41,635 nucleotides of DNA from Bacteroidales bacterium (GTDB lineage: Bacteria; Bacteroidota; Bacteroidia; Bacteroidales; WCHB1-69), in assembly GCA_012522535.1 (NCBI GenBank), contig JAAYKF010000181.1:1-41635 (forward strand), in the 5' to 3' direction. How positions within the stretch are numbered: position 1 is the stretch's first letter; each line of letters begins with the position of its first letter. Below are positions 33,711 through 41,537 of the stretch, one piece after another. Below the pieces are notes generated by a model. The model saw nothing but the letters and a program-made list of their open reading frames with translations. It was not told the origin of the DNA and did not search any database. The position numbers were made by a program, and so were the translations under genes.

Positions 33711-33745
33711 AATCAAGATAACCGATATCGGTTATCTTGATTTTT
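33711..33745 (+). terminator. Terminator after buk
   Basis: A perfect 32-base palindrome: arms AATCAAGATAACCGAT (33711-33726) and ATCGGTTATCTTGATT (33727-33742), followed by more T. The right arm overlaps the likely -33 element of the next gene. Confidence 0.8.
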
Positions 33746-33768
33746 GTTTAATATAATTTGTACTTTTG
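33737..33768 (+). promoter_or_regulatory. Promoter of the ClC-transporter gene
   Basis: TTG (33737-33739), 21 bases, then TACTTTTG (33761-33768). The frame's ATG at 33758 would lie in the promoter, so translation begins at 33773. Confidence 0.55.
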
Positions 33769-33772
33769 CTTT

Positions 33773-35563
33773 ATGCTATCAAAATATCTAAATATAGTTG
33801 CAGACTACATTATTAAAATTAGAAATAGACACAATATTTCTCAACAAAATTTTATTTTATTCCTCAGTTTTATTATTGCAATTTTTGGTGGCTTCGCATC
33901 AATTATCCTAAAAAACACAGTGCATTTCACCGCCGATTTCCTTAGCACTAGATTTCCATCCGACCAGTATAACTACCTCTATTTGGGATTTCCAATTATT
34001 GGAATAATTCTCACAATAATATTTATAAACCGCTTTGTAAAAGACAAAATAAACCACGGAATAAGCAGAGTGCTTTGGGCTATATCTCGCAACAACAGCG
34101 ATCTAAAGCCACATCACACATACTCCTCTATGGTTGCCAGTACACTCACTGTTGGTTTTGGTGGTTCCGTTGGACTTGAGGCTCCCATTGTGCTTACAGG
34201 CTCTGCCATTGGCTCAAATATTGGTCAATTATTCAAAATGAATCCACAAGTAAAAACACTACTCATTGCCTGTGGATCGTCCGCAGCTATGGCAGCTATC
34301 TTTAAGTCTCCCATTGCTGCAATAGTTTTTGCCATTGAAGTACTAATGATCGACCTTACAATGTCGTCGCTTCTGCCACTACTTATTGCATCCATTACCG
34401 GAACAACAATTTCATATCTCTTTTTGGGCAAAAGTGTAATGTTCAACTTCGCCCTTAAAGACACATTCACAGTTTCAAATTTACCGCTTTTTATACTCTT
34501 GGGTGTGTTTGCTGGATTTATATCTGTCTATTTCACACGTACCACCATATATATTGAAGGAGTTTTTAAGAAAATTAAAAGAAGAGGACTTAAAATAGCC
34601 ATCGGAGGCATATCATTGGGCGTTTTAATTTTCTTCTTCCCTTTGCTTTATGGCGAGGGATATGAAAATATAAATTACATTTTATCGGGAAAGCCCTTCG
34701 AAATAATGCATAATAGCTTTTTTTATGAATACTCCGATAGTGCTATTATGGTAATTATTTTTTTAGTTTTAGTACTGTTTTTCAAAGTTATTGCCATGGC
34801 AATAACAAATGGCTCTGGAGGTATTGGAGGAATATTTGCACCTTCACTTCTAATGGGAAGCTTAAGCGGATTCTTAGCATATGTTGTACTAACCAATACA
34901 ACATCCTTAGAACTATCATCTGGAGTTTTTGTCCTGGCAGGAATGGCCGGAGTGATGGCCGGAGTGATGCACTCGCCACTAACTGCCATATTCCTCATTG
35001 CAGAAATAAGTGGCGGATATCAACTATTTATTCCACTTATGATAACTTCAGCATTTTCATATTTAACAGTTCTCCCCTTCGAGAGGCACTCCATCTACTC
35101 CAAAAACCTTGCAGCAAGAGGCGAATTGGTTACGCATCACAAAGACAAAACTGCATTGCAACAAATTGAAATAAACAATCTTCTTGAAACCAATTTCTTA
35201 GCTGTTGACAAAGATGCAACCCTTAGAGAGCTTGTAAAAGTTATTGCAGCCTCAAAAAGAAATATATTTCCAGTACTTTCAAAAAATAAGGACTTTATTG
35301 GAATTGTATATCTTGATGACATTAGAGATATAATTTTTAAACCCGAATTATACGACAGTATCAACGTTAAAGAACTTATGTATATGCCAAAATATGTAGT
35401 TTACGAACATGAAAACAATCACGATGTTGTGAAAAAATTTAACGAAGGCGGTGATTATAATTTACCTGTGGTTGACGAAAATAATAAATATTTAGGCTTT
35501 ATTTCAAGAGCAAACTTTTTTACTAACTATCGTGAAATAGTTGAAGAACTTTCACAAGATTAA
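33773..35563 (+). CDS. ClC-family chloride transporter with CBS domains
   Basis: 596 residues. A polytopic inner-membrane domain (about 20-440) carries the ClC helix motifs: GFGGSVGLEAPIVLTGSAIG with the gating glutamate E136, FKSPIAAIVFAIEVL with a second glutamate at 189 in the position of the internal proton Glu of E. coli ClC, and GSGGIGGIFAPSLLMGS. Both glutamates being present suggests a Cl-/H+ exchanger (inference). The usual first motif GSGIP is not seen; NHGIS occupies that place. The C-terminal CBS pair (about 460-595; VDKDATLRELVKVIAASKRNIFPV, FIGIVYLDDI, LPVVDENNKYLGFISRANF) probably senses nucleotides. It has its own promoter; the NA37-like gene follows. Confidence 0.92.
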   Translation: MLSKYLNIVADYIIKIRNRHNISQQNFILFLSFIIAIFGGFASIILKNTVHFTADFLSTRFPSDQYNYLYLGFPIIGIILTIIFINRFVKDKINHGISRVLWAISRNNSDLKPHHTYSSMVASTLTVGFGGSVGLEAPIVLTGSAIGSNIGQLFKMNPQVKTLLIACGSSAAMAAIFKSPIAAIVFAIEVLMIDLTMSSLLPLLIASITGTTISYLFLGKSVMFNFALKDTFTVSNLPLFILLGVFAGFISVYFTRTTIYIEGVFKKIKRRGLKIAIGGISLGVLIFFFPLLYGEGYENINYILSGKPFEIMHNSFFYEYSDSAIMVIIFLVLVLFFKVIAMAITNGSGGIGGIFAPSLLMGSLSGFLAYVVLTNTTSLELSSGVFVLAGMAGVMAGVMHSPLTAIFLIAEISGGYQLFIPLMITSAFSYLTVLPFERHSIYSKNLAARGELVTHHKDKTALQQIEINNLLETNFLAVDKDATLRELVKVIAASKRNIFPVLSKNKDFIGIVYLDDIRDIIFKPELYDSINVKELMYMPKYVVYEHENNHDVVKKFNEGGDYNLPVVDENNKYLGFISRANFFTNYREIVEELSQD

Positions 35564-35573
35564 TTTTAAGAAA

Positions 35574-36620
35574 ATGATAGATATATCGCAAGCCAAACTC
35601 GAATACCTATGCATTCATCGCGTGGGAAACAAAAACAATGGCGATGACCTAATTTTATCCCAAAGTCCCATTGCAATAAGTGATGAAAAACTAAGCAAAG
35701 CACTACACAAATATTTCATACAACACTTTTCTGTTCACGAACTATATTCATTTACATTTTCCAACGAAGATTATACTCTAAACCCCATTTTCAACTACAC
35801 TCTGGGTGTTTTTAGCATGCCCAATACAATTCTCAAAAATTCAGTAGATATTGCCAAACATCTTTACGAATCTTCAACACACCCACAAATAAAAAAAGGA
35901 GATCTTTTTGTGGCATATTTCACTAATATTAGAGTTGGCGAAAAAACCACCGAAGCTTTGGGTATCTTCAAAGCCGAAAATAAAGCTCCATTTATGAAAG
36001 TTGAGCATGAAAGAGAGCTTTTTCAAGTCTATTACGACAAAGGAATACACCTAAATAAACTCGACAAAGGCTGTTTTGTCATAAATAGTGATAGAGAAAA
36101 TGGATTTCAGGTCTGCATTGTTGATAATCCAACAAAAACCACAGAAACCCAATATTGGAGAAATACATTTTTAAATATTAAAGCAAAATCTGACGAATTT
36201 CATAAAACATCAGCCATATTGCAACTCACCAAATCATTCATTACCAACGACTTAACAGAAGAAATGTTTGAAGACAGAACAGAACAAATTGACTTACTAA
36301 ATCGTTCGGTTGATTATTTTAAAAACAACGAAAACTTCGACAAAGATGATTTTATGCAAAATGTTTTTGAAGAAGAAAAACTTATCGACGCATTTAAAGG
36401 CTTCGACAAGGTTTATTCCCAAGATAACGAAATCACCATAAACGATAATTTTAACATCTCTGCTCAGGCAGTAAAAAAATACTCCAATGTTTTTAAAAGC
36501 GTCCTGAAATTGGATAAAAACTTCCATATATACATACATGGCGACAAAGATCTTATTGAAAGAGGCGTTGATGAAGATGGACGTAAATTTTATAAAATAT
36601 ATTTTGAAGAAGAAAGTTAA
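35574..36620 (+). CDS. Nucleoid-associated protein (NA37/YejK-like)
   Basis: 348 residues from the ATG at 35574, which follows the ClC stop by 10 bases; the frame also opens inside the ClC gene at 35541. The pattern FSMPNTILKNSVDIAKHLYE, HPQIKKGDLFVAYFTNIRVGEKTTEALGIFK and GCFVINSDRENGFQVCIVDN matches Bacteroidota members of the 37-kDa nucleoid-associated protein family. The C-terminal half (about 200-348) is helical and acidic. E. coli YejK/NdpA binds chromosomal DNA and topoisomerase IV; the function here is unproven. It is probably cotranscribed with mutS2 (12-base gap). Confidence 0.8.
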   Translation: MIDISQAKLEYLCIHRVGNKNNGDDLILSQSPIAISDEKLSKALHKYFIQHFSVHELYSFTFSNEDYTLNPIFNYTLGVFSMPNTILKNSVDIAKHLYESSTHPQIKKGDLFVAYFTNIRVGEKTTEALGIFKAENKAPFMKVEHERELFQVYYDKGIHLNKLDKGCFVINSDRENGFQVCIVDNPTKTTETQYWRNTFLNIKAKSDEFHKTSAILQLTKSFITNDLTEEMFEDRTEQIDLLNRSVDYFKNNENFDKDDFMQNVFEEEKLIDAFKGFDKVYSQDNEITINDNFNISAQAVKKYSNVFKSVLKLDKNFHIYIHGDKDLIERGVDEDGRKFYKIYFEEES

Positions 36621-36632
36621 GGCAGTTTTATA

Positions 36633-39053
36633 ATGATTTACCCCACAAATTTTGAAGACAAAATTGGATTTTCACAAATCCGACAACTTACAATTAACCA
36701 CTGCATCAGCTCATTGGGAAAACATTTTGCCAACAAAGAGCTTTTTTCATCAAACATTGAAACAATAAGCAATTCAGTTAATTTTGTTGATGAGTTTAAA
36801 CAGATTCTATTATTTGAAAATTCTTTTCCATCTCACGATTATTACGACCTAAGGACAGAAATAAAAAAACTTCAAAACGAAGGAACATATTTAGACACCG
36901 AAGAATTGGCTCAACTTAGAGCTGTTCTGAAGACTATTTTTGAGATCTTATATTTCTTCAATATAAAAAACAGACTAAAATATCCAAATATACACCTCAA
37001 AAGTTCAAATATTTTTGTTGATGAGGAAATTGTAAATAGCATCGACAGAATAATTAATGATAAAGCCGAAATTAAAGACAAGGCTTCCGAAAAACTTTAT
37101 GAAATAAGAACATCTTTGGAAAGGGTTAAGCAAGACGCCACACGCAAGACTTTGCAATGCATTAAGAATGCAAAATCTACAGGTCTTATAAAAGATGATG
37201 TGGAGCTTACTCTAAGAAACGGACGATTGGTAATTCCCATTGCTGCAGCAAACAAACGCCGTTTGAAGGGTTTTATCCACGACGAATCGGCAAGCGGACA
37301 AACCCTCTACATTGAGCCTCAAGAAGTTATACAAGACAATAACGAAATTCGTGAACTGACTAGTGCCGAAAGACGCGAAATTATTCAAATTCTAATAAAT
37401 GTTAGTCAAGAAATTAGACAACAAAGCAATTCTATTCTAGCAGCATTTTATTTTCTTGGAAAAATAGATTTTAATAGGGCAAAGGCTAAAATTGCAGTAG
37501 AAATGAATGCCATAAAACCCGAAATAGAAGAAGAACCAAAAATATTTTGGCGTACTGCTTCCCACCCACTACTTCTATTGAAGTTCAAAAAAAACAACAA
37601 AGAACTTGTTCCATTGGATATTGAATTAAAAACTTCGCAAAAAATAGTTATAATTTCAGGACCAAATGCTGGCGGAAAATCCGTAGCTATGAAAACTGTT
37701 GGACTAATACAATATATGCTACAATGCGGATATTTAGTCCCAGTACACGAAGTTTCGCAATTCGGAGTTTTTAAGAAATTCTTCATAGATATGGGTGACG
37801 AACAATCCATAGACAACGACTTAAGTACCTACAGTTCGCATTTGACAAATATGAAATTTATGTTGGAAAATGGAGACGAAAATTCATTAATTTTAATTGA
37901 TGAAATGGGCTCTGGAACTGAACCACTACTTGGCGGCGCTATGGCTGAATCTATTACAGAATCGCTACGCAAAAATGGAGTATTTGCAGTTATTACAACA
38001 CATTTTGGAAACCTCAAACGTTTTGCATCGCTAAACCAAGGAATTCAAAATGGAGCCATGCTTTTTGATGAAAAAAGTATGCAACCACTTTTTATACTAA
38101 AAACTGGAATACAAGGTAGCTCATTCACTTTTGAAATTGCAAAAAACATAGGTTTCCCCAGCGAAATTGTGGACAAAGCAAAAGAACTCATAGACTCACC
38201 ACAATACGATTTTGAAGTTAAAACCCAACAAATTGAAACTGAATTAATTGAGCTTAATGAACAGAAAAAATCTCTACACATAGCAGACCAAACTTTAGCT
38301 GAAATTATTAATGAATATAACTCAAAAACAGATGAATTAAATAGAGAAAAAAATAGAATAATAAAAGAGGCAAAAAAAGAGGCGAATACAATTATAAAAT
38401 CTGCTAACTCGCTTATTGAAAACACTATACGAGAAATTAAAGAATCCAATGCCGACAACAAGACCATCAAAACAAGTCGTAAAAAAGTGGAAGATATTCG
38501 TAAAAGCTTGGAAGTTGAAATAAAAACTATTGAACAGAATGAAAAGCCAAACAAGCCTAAAAAAACTATAAGCCTAAAGATTGATGACTTAAAACCCAAT
38601 GATCCTGTTTTTCTCACTGAAGTTGGAACTCAAGCCAAAATTGTAGAAATTAAAAAAAACGGTGAAGTTGTGGTGGATATTAATGGTGTAATACTTCGTA
38701 CTTCCACATCAAAAATTGAACCTATTAGTAAATCGGAGTATAAAAAACTAAACAAAAATCCAAAACAAACAGAGAGCATCTACAAAAGGATTCAAGAGAA
38801 ATCTGTAAATTTTAAACCCAATATTGACATTAGAGGCAAACGTGCAGAAGAAGCCGTTCAAGAAGTTGAAAAGCTTATTGACGATGCTGTGCAACTTGGC
38901 GTTAAAGAGTTAAAAATTCTGCATGGAAAAGGGAGTGGAATTTTAAGGAAAATTGTTCGTGAAACTCTACAAGCTAACGATTTTGTGGAAAAATTTTACG
39001 ACGAAAAACAAGAATATGGCGGCGATGGCATAAGCATTGTGATTTTACATTAA
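36633..39053 (+). CDS. mutS2: MutS2-family ATPase with Smr endonuclease domain
   Basis: 806 residues, typical MutS2 length, lacking the N-terminal mismatch-recognition domains of MutS1. The core and clamp helices come first, then the ATPase: Walker A GPNAGGKS at 343-350, YSSHLTNMKFML, the Walker B region LILIDEMGSGTEP, and TTHFGNLK. A long coiled coil follows (about 530-640), then a KOW-like small domain (DPVFLTEVGTQAKIVEI). The C-terminal Smr domain (about 730-806) holds DIRGKRAEEA and LHGKGSGILR. MutS2 suppresses recombination or, as shown in other bacteria, splits collided ribosomes. No domain is missing. Confidence 0.95.
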   Translation: MIYPTNFEDKIGFSQIRQLTINHCISSLGKHFANKELFSSNIETISNSVNFVDEFKQILLFENSFPSHDYYDLRTEIKKLQNEGTYLDTEELAQLRAVLKTIFEILYFFNIKNRLKYPNIHLKSSNIFVDEEIVNSIDRIINDKAEIKDKASEKLYEIRTSLERVKQDATRKTLQCIKNAKSTGLIKDDVELTLRNGRLVIPIAAANKRRLKGFIHDESASGQTLYIEPQEVIQDNNEIRELTSAERREIIQILINVSQEIRQQSNSILAAFYFLGKIDFNRAKAKIAVEMNAIKPEIEEEPKIFWRTASHPLLLLKFKKNNKELVPLDIELKTSQKIVIISGPNAGGKSVAMKTVGLIQYMLQCGYLVPVHEVSQFGVFKKFFIDMGDEQSIDNDLSTYSSHLTNMKFMLENGDENSLILIDEMGSGTEPLLGGAMAESITESLRKNGVFAVITTHFGNLKRFASLNQGIQNGAMLFDEKSMQPLFILKTGIQGSSFTFEIAKNIGFPSEIVDKAKELIDSPQYDFEVKTQQIETELIELNEQKKSLHIADQTLAEIINEYNSKTDELNREKNRIIKEAKKEANTIIKSANSLIENTIREIKESNADNKTIKTSRKKVEDIRKSLEVEIKTIEQNEKPNKPKKTISLKIDDLKPNDPVFLTEVGTQAKIVEIKKNGEVVVDINGVILRTSTSKIEPISKSEYKKLNKNPKQTESIYKRIQEKSVNFKPNIDIRGKRAEEAVQEVEKLIDDAVQLGVKELKILHGKGSGILRKIVRETLQANDFVEKFYDEKQEYGGDGISIVILH

Positions 39054-39058
39054 ATATA

Positions 39059-39092
39059 AAAAAGGGGCTGTCGTTTCTAACAGCCCCTTTTT
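39059..39092. terminator. Bidirectional terminator between mutS2 and ssb
   Basis: Perfect 13-bp stem: AAAAAGGGGCTGT (39059-39071) and ACAGCCCCTTTTT (39080-39092), 8-base loop. The A- and T-tracts let it serve both convergent genes. Confidence 0.85.
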
Positions 39093-39111
39093 GGATAATC
39101 CAACAATTTTA

Positions 39112-39468
39112 CTAAGCTTCCACTTCTTCCAAAACCTTATCTTCCACTAATTTAACTTCGCTGGTTTGCACTTCGTAGATATATTTTTTATTACCTACTT
39201 TATCTTCGTATGTGCGCGAAACCAATTTCCCTACTAAAGAGATTTTTGCACCTTTTTTCACAATCTCTTTTCCTCTTCTGGCAGCATCGCCCCACATAAT
39301 AACATTATGCCAAGTGGTATTTGTTGCCCACTCGCCTGTGGCACGCTTATAACTTTCGCTGGTGGCAATGGAAAATCTTAATAAAGCATTGTCTTTGCCA
39401 AATTCAACCAATTCTGCATCTCTTCCTGCAAATCCTGTCAATTCTACTCTGTTTACTGTTCTGCTCAT
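39112..39468 (-). CDS. ssb: Single-stranded DNA-binding protein, short form
   Basis: 118 residues. OB-fold signatures are clear: VNRVELTGFAGRDAEL, ALLRFSIATSES, TTWHNVIMWGDAARRGKEIVKKGAKISLVGKLVSRTYEDK and YIYEVQTSEVKLVE. SSB coats single-stranded DNA during replication and repair. The protein stops at EDKVLEEVEA: the disordered linker and the C-terminal DDxPF tip that recruits partner enzymes are absent. It may therefore be an accessory SSB paralogue, with a full-length one elsewhere (inference). It has its own -7 box and lies beyond the mutS2 terminator. Confidence 0.93.
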   Translation of the reverse strand: MSRTVNRVELTGFAGRDAELVEFGKDNALLRFSIATSESYKRATGEWATNTTWHNVIMWGDAARRGKEIVKKGAKISLVGKLVSRTYEDKVGNKKYIYEVQTSEVKLVEDKVLEEVEA

Positions 39469-39527
39469 AATAAATAAATTTAAGTTGTTAATAATTAGAT
39501 TTTGATTGTTACAAATGAACGATGATG

Positions 39528-39535
39528 CAAAGTTA
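39528..39535 (-). promoter_or_regulatory. ssb -7 box
   Basis: Minus-strand TAACTTTG fits TAnnTTTG, about 60 bases before the ATG at 39468; no clear -33 element. Confidence 0.5.
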
Positions 39536-39623
39536 TGGCAGGACTAATCCTTTATTCGGTTAATAATCAATTACTTTCGATAGTATTCACTTGTAGTCGT
39601 TTGCTGTCGAGTGATTTGAATAA

Positions 39624-39653
39624 AAAAATAACCCGGTTTCCCGGGTTATTTTT
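39624..39653 (-). terminator. Terminator of the third GldM-C-like gene
   Basis: 13-bp perfect stem (AAAAATAACCCGG / CCGGGTTATTTTT), loop GAAA on the minus strand, followed by a run of seven U in the minus-strand transcript. It is 8 bases past the stop at 39662. Confidence 0.88.
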
Positions 39654-39661
39654 GGTATTAA

Positions 39662-40078
39662 CTACTTTGTTGAATCTTGTTTTGGAAGCACTTTAAGCTT
39701 AATTGGTTCTAGCTTTATTGCTCTTGTATTCCTTACAGCTGGGCTAATTGCATAAATATCTACAATTGAAATTTCTTGTGGTTTTGTAATATTATTTAAA
39801 GCACGTATCATTTCAGGTGTAAACTTATCATCTTTAGATAAATATTTTTTACCTCCAATTAAAACTGAAAATTTTGATACTTTTTGTCCACCTTCAATTT
39901 CCAATGTTGAGTTTGGCGTTAATTTGCCCAACTCAAGTGTATTTGTTTTAGGATTAAATCCATCAACTACTATATTGTTTTCTTTTGCTTGAGGTTTTTT
40001 TTGTTGGAACTGAGCTTGACTTACAAAACTTGAAAGCATAAAAATGCTAACTGCGATTAAAACGATTGACTTTTTCAT
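39662..40078 (-). CDS. Small secreted protein resembling the C-terminal domain of GldM (copy 3)
   Basis: 138 residues. Signal peptide 1-22 (FVSQAQ). After a Lys/Gln-rich spacer comes one compact domain: LGKLTPNSTLEIEG, KFSVLIGGKKYLSKDDKFTPEMIRALNNI, VDIYAISP, then a final strand (LEPIKLKVLP). The order 'sF.v...g......s.kfT.eM..ai..i......i..I.a..p......l..i.l.V' is that of the last periplasmic domain of GldM/PorM, which touches the GldK/N ring in the type IX secretion machine, but here it stands alone. Assignment is by pattern, not by a search. It has a separate sigma-54-like promoter (40128-40143) and a strong terminator. Two paralogues lie upstream. Confidence 0.6.
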   Translation of the reverse strand: MKKSIVLIAVSIFMLSSFVSQAQFQQKKPQAKENNIVVDGFNPKTNTLELGKLTPNSTLEIEGGQKVSKFSVLIGGKKYLSKDDKFTPEMIRALNNITKPQEISIVDIYAISPAVRNTRAIKLEPIKLKVLPKQDSTK

Positions 40079-40127
40079 AATTGTTGTTTTTTTATTAAAT
40101 ATTATTTGAATTATATTAATTTATATG

Positions 40128-40143
40128 ACAAAGGTCGTGCCAA
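40128..40143 (-). promoter_or_regulatory. Sigma-54-type promoter of the third GldM-C-like gene
   Basis: On the minus strand TTGGCACG-ACCT-TTGT: the -24 element TGGCACG, four bases, then TTGT at -12 (consensus TTGC). The spacing fits sigma-54 (consensus TGGCACG-N4-TTGC) exactly. The start would be near 40116, with a leader of about 38 bases to the ATG at 40078. No TAnnTTTG box in the leader. Confidence 0.7.
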
Positions 40144-40191
40144 AGTATAAAACTATAATACTGATTGCACTTAAATAGAGTTTGAATAAAA

Positions 40192-40213
40192 AAAACTGCC
40201 TTTCGGCAGTTTT
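40192..40213 (-). terminator. Terminator of the second GldM-C-like gene
   Basis: 9-bp perfect stem (AAAACTGCC / GGCAGTTTT), loop GAAA, followed by a U-run (A-run 40188-40195 on the plus strand). It starts 4 bases after the stop at 40217. Confidence 0.88.
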
Positions 40214-40216
40214 AAA

Positions 40217-40597
40217 TTATTGTACTGTTATTGTAAACTCTTGGAGCCTTTCTTTCCTATCCGGATTGGCATTTGTGTGAGCCATAATATTTCTGAATGT
40301 TACTTTTGTTGGAAACTTTATCCCATTAATTGCATTCTTCATTTCCTGAGTTAGCTTTTTATTGTTTGATGTATAAACAACTACTCCACTACTTGATTTG
40401 AATGACATTTCGAATGAGCTTATTGTCTTTGCTCTGTCGGATATTACTAGTTCTCCTGCATTTACTACTTTTGATTTGGTCAGATTTCCAGATTTTGCTC
40501 CTGCAATTGTTACTTGGGTTGCTCTCGAAAACTGTGCAAACGATGTAAGACCAATTAACATTATACCCAAGAATATATAAAATGCTTTATTTTTCAT
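40217..40597 (-). CDS. Small secreted protein resembling the C-terminal domain of GldM (copy 2)
   Basis: 126 residues. Signal peptide 1-21 (LTSFAQ). Single domain with the same framework as its neighbours: VVNAGELVISDRAK, SSFEMSFKSSSG, KKLTQEMKNAINGI, FRNIMAHTN, and final strand LQEFTITVQ. Shared with the other two copies are the K-L/F-T-x-E/Q-M-x-x-A-I/L-N helix start and the preceding F strand. It lacks the Gln/Lys spacer of copy 3. The gene starts 20 bases after the stop of copy 1 and has no promoter of its own visible, so the two are cotranscribed. Similarity to GldM-C is by pattern only. Confidence 0.6.
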   Translation of the reverse strand: MKNKAFYIFLGIMLIGLTSFAQFSRATQVTIAGAKSGNLTKSKVVNAGELVISDRAKTISSFEMSFKSSSGVVVYTSNNKKLTQEMKNAINGIKFPTKVTFRNIMAHTNANPDRKERLQEFTITVQ

Positions 40598-40617
40598 ATC
40601 TTTAGATTTAAAGGATA

Positions 40618-41013
40618 TTAATTAGGGCTAACTTTGGTTCTAACTTCCTTGGGGTACACTGGATTACCATCTGGTTGGTTTTTGGGAACTGCTGTAATTT
40701 TGCAAACAATCAAATCTACTGTAGAACTTACTTCATTAATTGCATTTTTCATTTGTGGGGTTAATTTATCTGATGTAGAGCTAAATCTTTGATCTCCAAC
40801 AAATAAATCAAAACCAGTAATTTTATATCTACTGTCAGATATGGTAATTTTGCCAGCACTAACAAGTTCTGCTTTTGAGACACTCCTTTTGTTGGTACTA
40901 ACTCCAGGAATTGTAACTGTTGGATCTGCTGATTTCTTTTGTAACTGCCCGTAGCTTACAGCTGTTGTAAACATAAAAAGGCTTACTGCGATAAAAATGA
41001 TTGACTTTTTCAT
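40618..41013 (-). CDS. Small secreted protein resembling the C-terminal domain of GldM (copy 1)
   Basis: 131 residues from the ATG at 41013 (MKKSIIFIAVSLFMF), which gives a normal signal peptide ending VSYGQ; the frame opens further upstream at 41037 without improving it. Single domain: SVSKAELVSAGKITISD, GFDLFVGDQRFSSTSDKLTPQMKNAINEV, CKITAVPKNQPDGNP, final strand EVRTKVSP. 'vSKAELaa...v....' followed by an F.v strand, then 'T.qM..ai' is very close to the opening of GldM's last domain. First gene of a two-gene transcript from the sigma-54-type promoter at 41056-41071. Confidence 0.62.
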   Translation of the reverse strand: MKKSIIFIAVSLFMFTTAVSYGQLQKKSADPTVTIPGVSTNKRSVSKAELVSAGKITISDSRYKITGFDLFVGDQRFSSTSDKLTPQMKNAINEVSSTVDLIVCKITAVPKNQPDGNPVYPKEVRTKVSPN

Positions 41014-41055
41014 AATTCTAAATTTTAAATTAAACAAATTTCTGAAATTAACAAA

Positions 41056-41071
41056 ACAATTATCGTGCCAA
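41056..41071 (-). promoter_or_regulatory. Sigma-54-type promoter of GldM-C-like copies 1 and 2
   Basis: Minus strand: TTGGCACG-ATAA-TTGT, again TGGCACG, four bases and TTGT. It is 43 bases upstream of the ATG at 41013. It has the same spacing, and the same C-to-T change at -12, as the element at 40128-40143. The folB gene lies back-to-back, so an enhancer-binding site would have to lie within folB. Confidence 0.72.
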
Positions 41072-41086
41072 TGTACAAAATATTTC

Positions 41087-41094
41087 TAAATTTG
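41087..41094 (+). promoter_or_regulatory. folB -7 box
   Basis: TAAATTTG fits TAnnTTTG, 10 bases before the ATG at 41104. It is divergent from the sigma-54-type promoter. Confidence 0.45.
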
Positions 41095-41103
41095 CAATAA
41101 AAA

Positions 41104-41460
41104 ATGCGAAAAATAACACTTTCAGACTTAGAATTTTTCTCTTATCACGGATGTTTTAGCGAAGAGCAAATTGTGGGAACTTGGTTTAATGTTGATATTG
41201 AAATATACGGTAACTACGCCGCAGCAGAGCAAAGCGACAACTTATACGACACTGTTGACTATCAAAAAGCGTATGGCTTGGTAAAGGAAGAGATGCAAAA
41301 ACCCTCAAAACTTATTGAGAATGTTGCCAGACGAGTTTGCAATATATTACTAAAAAATTTTGAATCGATAGAGAAAATTCAAGTAAAAATATCCAAAATG
41401 AATCCACCCTTAGGTGGAAAAATTGGAAGTGTGTCATATACTTTGATGGAAGAAAGGTAA
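41104..41460 (+). CDS. folB: Dihydroneopterin aldolase
   Basis: 118 residues, normal for FolB. It splits 7,8-dihydroneopterin into 6-hydroxymethyl-dihydropterin and glycolaldehyde in folate synthesis. Motifs: MRKITLSDLEFFSYHGCFSEE with the pterin-binding Glu, DNLYDTVDYQKAYGLVKEEM, KLIENVARRVCNILL, and VKISKMNPPLGG with the catalytic Lys. Cytoplasmic octamer in the family. It stands alone here and precedes tRNA-Cys. Nothing abnormal. Confidence 0.95.
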   Translation: MRKITLSDLEFFSYHGCFSEEQIVGTWFNVDIEIYGNYAAAEQSDNLYDTVDYQKAYGLVKEEMQKPSKLIENVARRVCNILLKNFESIEKIQVKISKMNPPLGGKIGSVSYTLMEER

Positions 41461-41496
41461 ATTTCTTGAAAAAAACTTTACAAAAGAGATTTTAAT

Positions 41497-41527
41497 TTTG
41501 ATATTAAGAATTAAATTAGTACTTTTG
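41497..41527 (+). promoter_or_regulatory. tRNA-Cys promoter
   Basis: TTTG (41497-41500), exactly 19 bases, then TACTTTTG (41520-41527): the best match in the window to the Bacteroidota promoter. The transcript would start a few bases before the tRNA at 41538. Confidence 0.7.
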
Positions 41528-41537
41528 CATTTCAATT

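Noticed and set aside
38045-38617. A 190-codon minus-strand frame inside mutS2
   Set aside because: It is the antisense of the MutS2 coiled coil (Lys/Glu-rich helix codons read as Phe/Leu/Ser); no independent motif or promoter.
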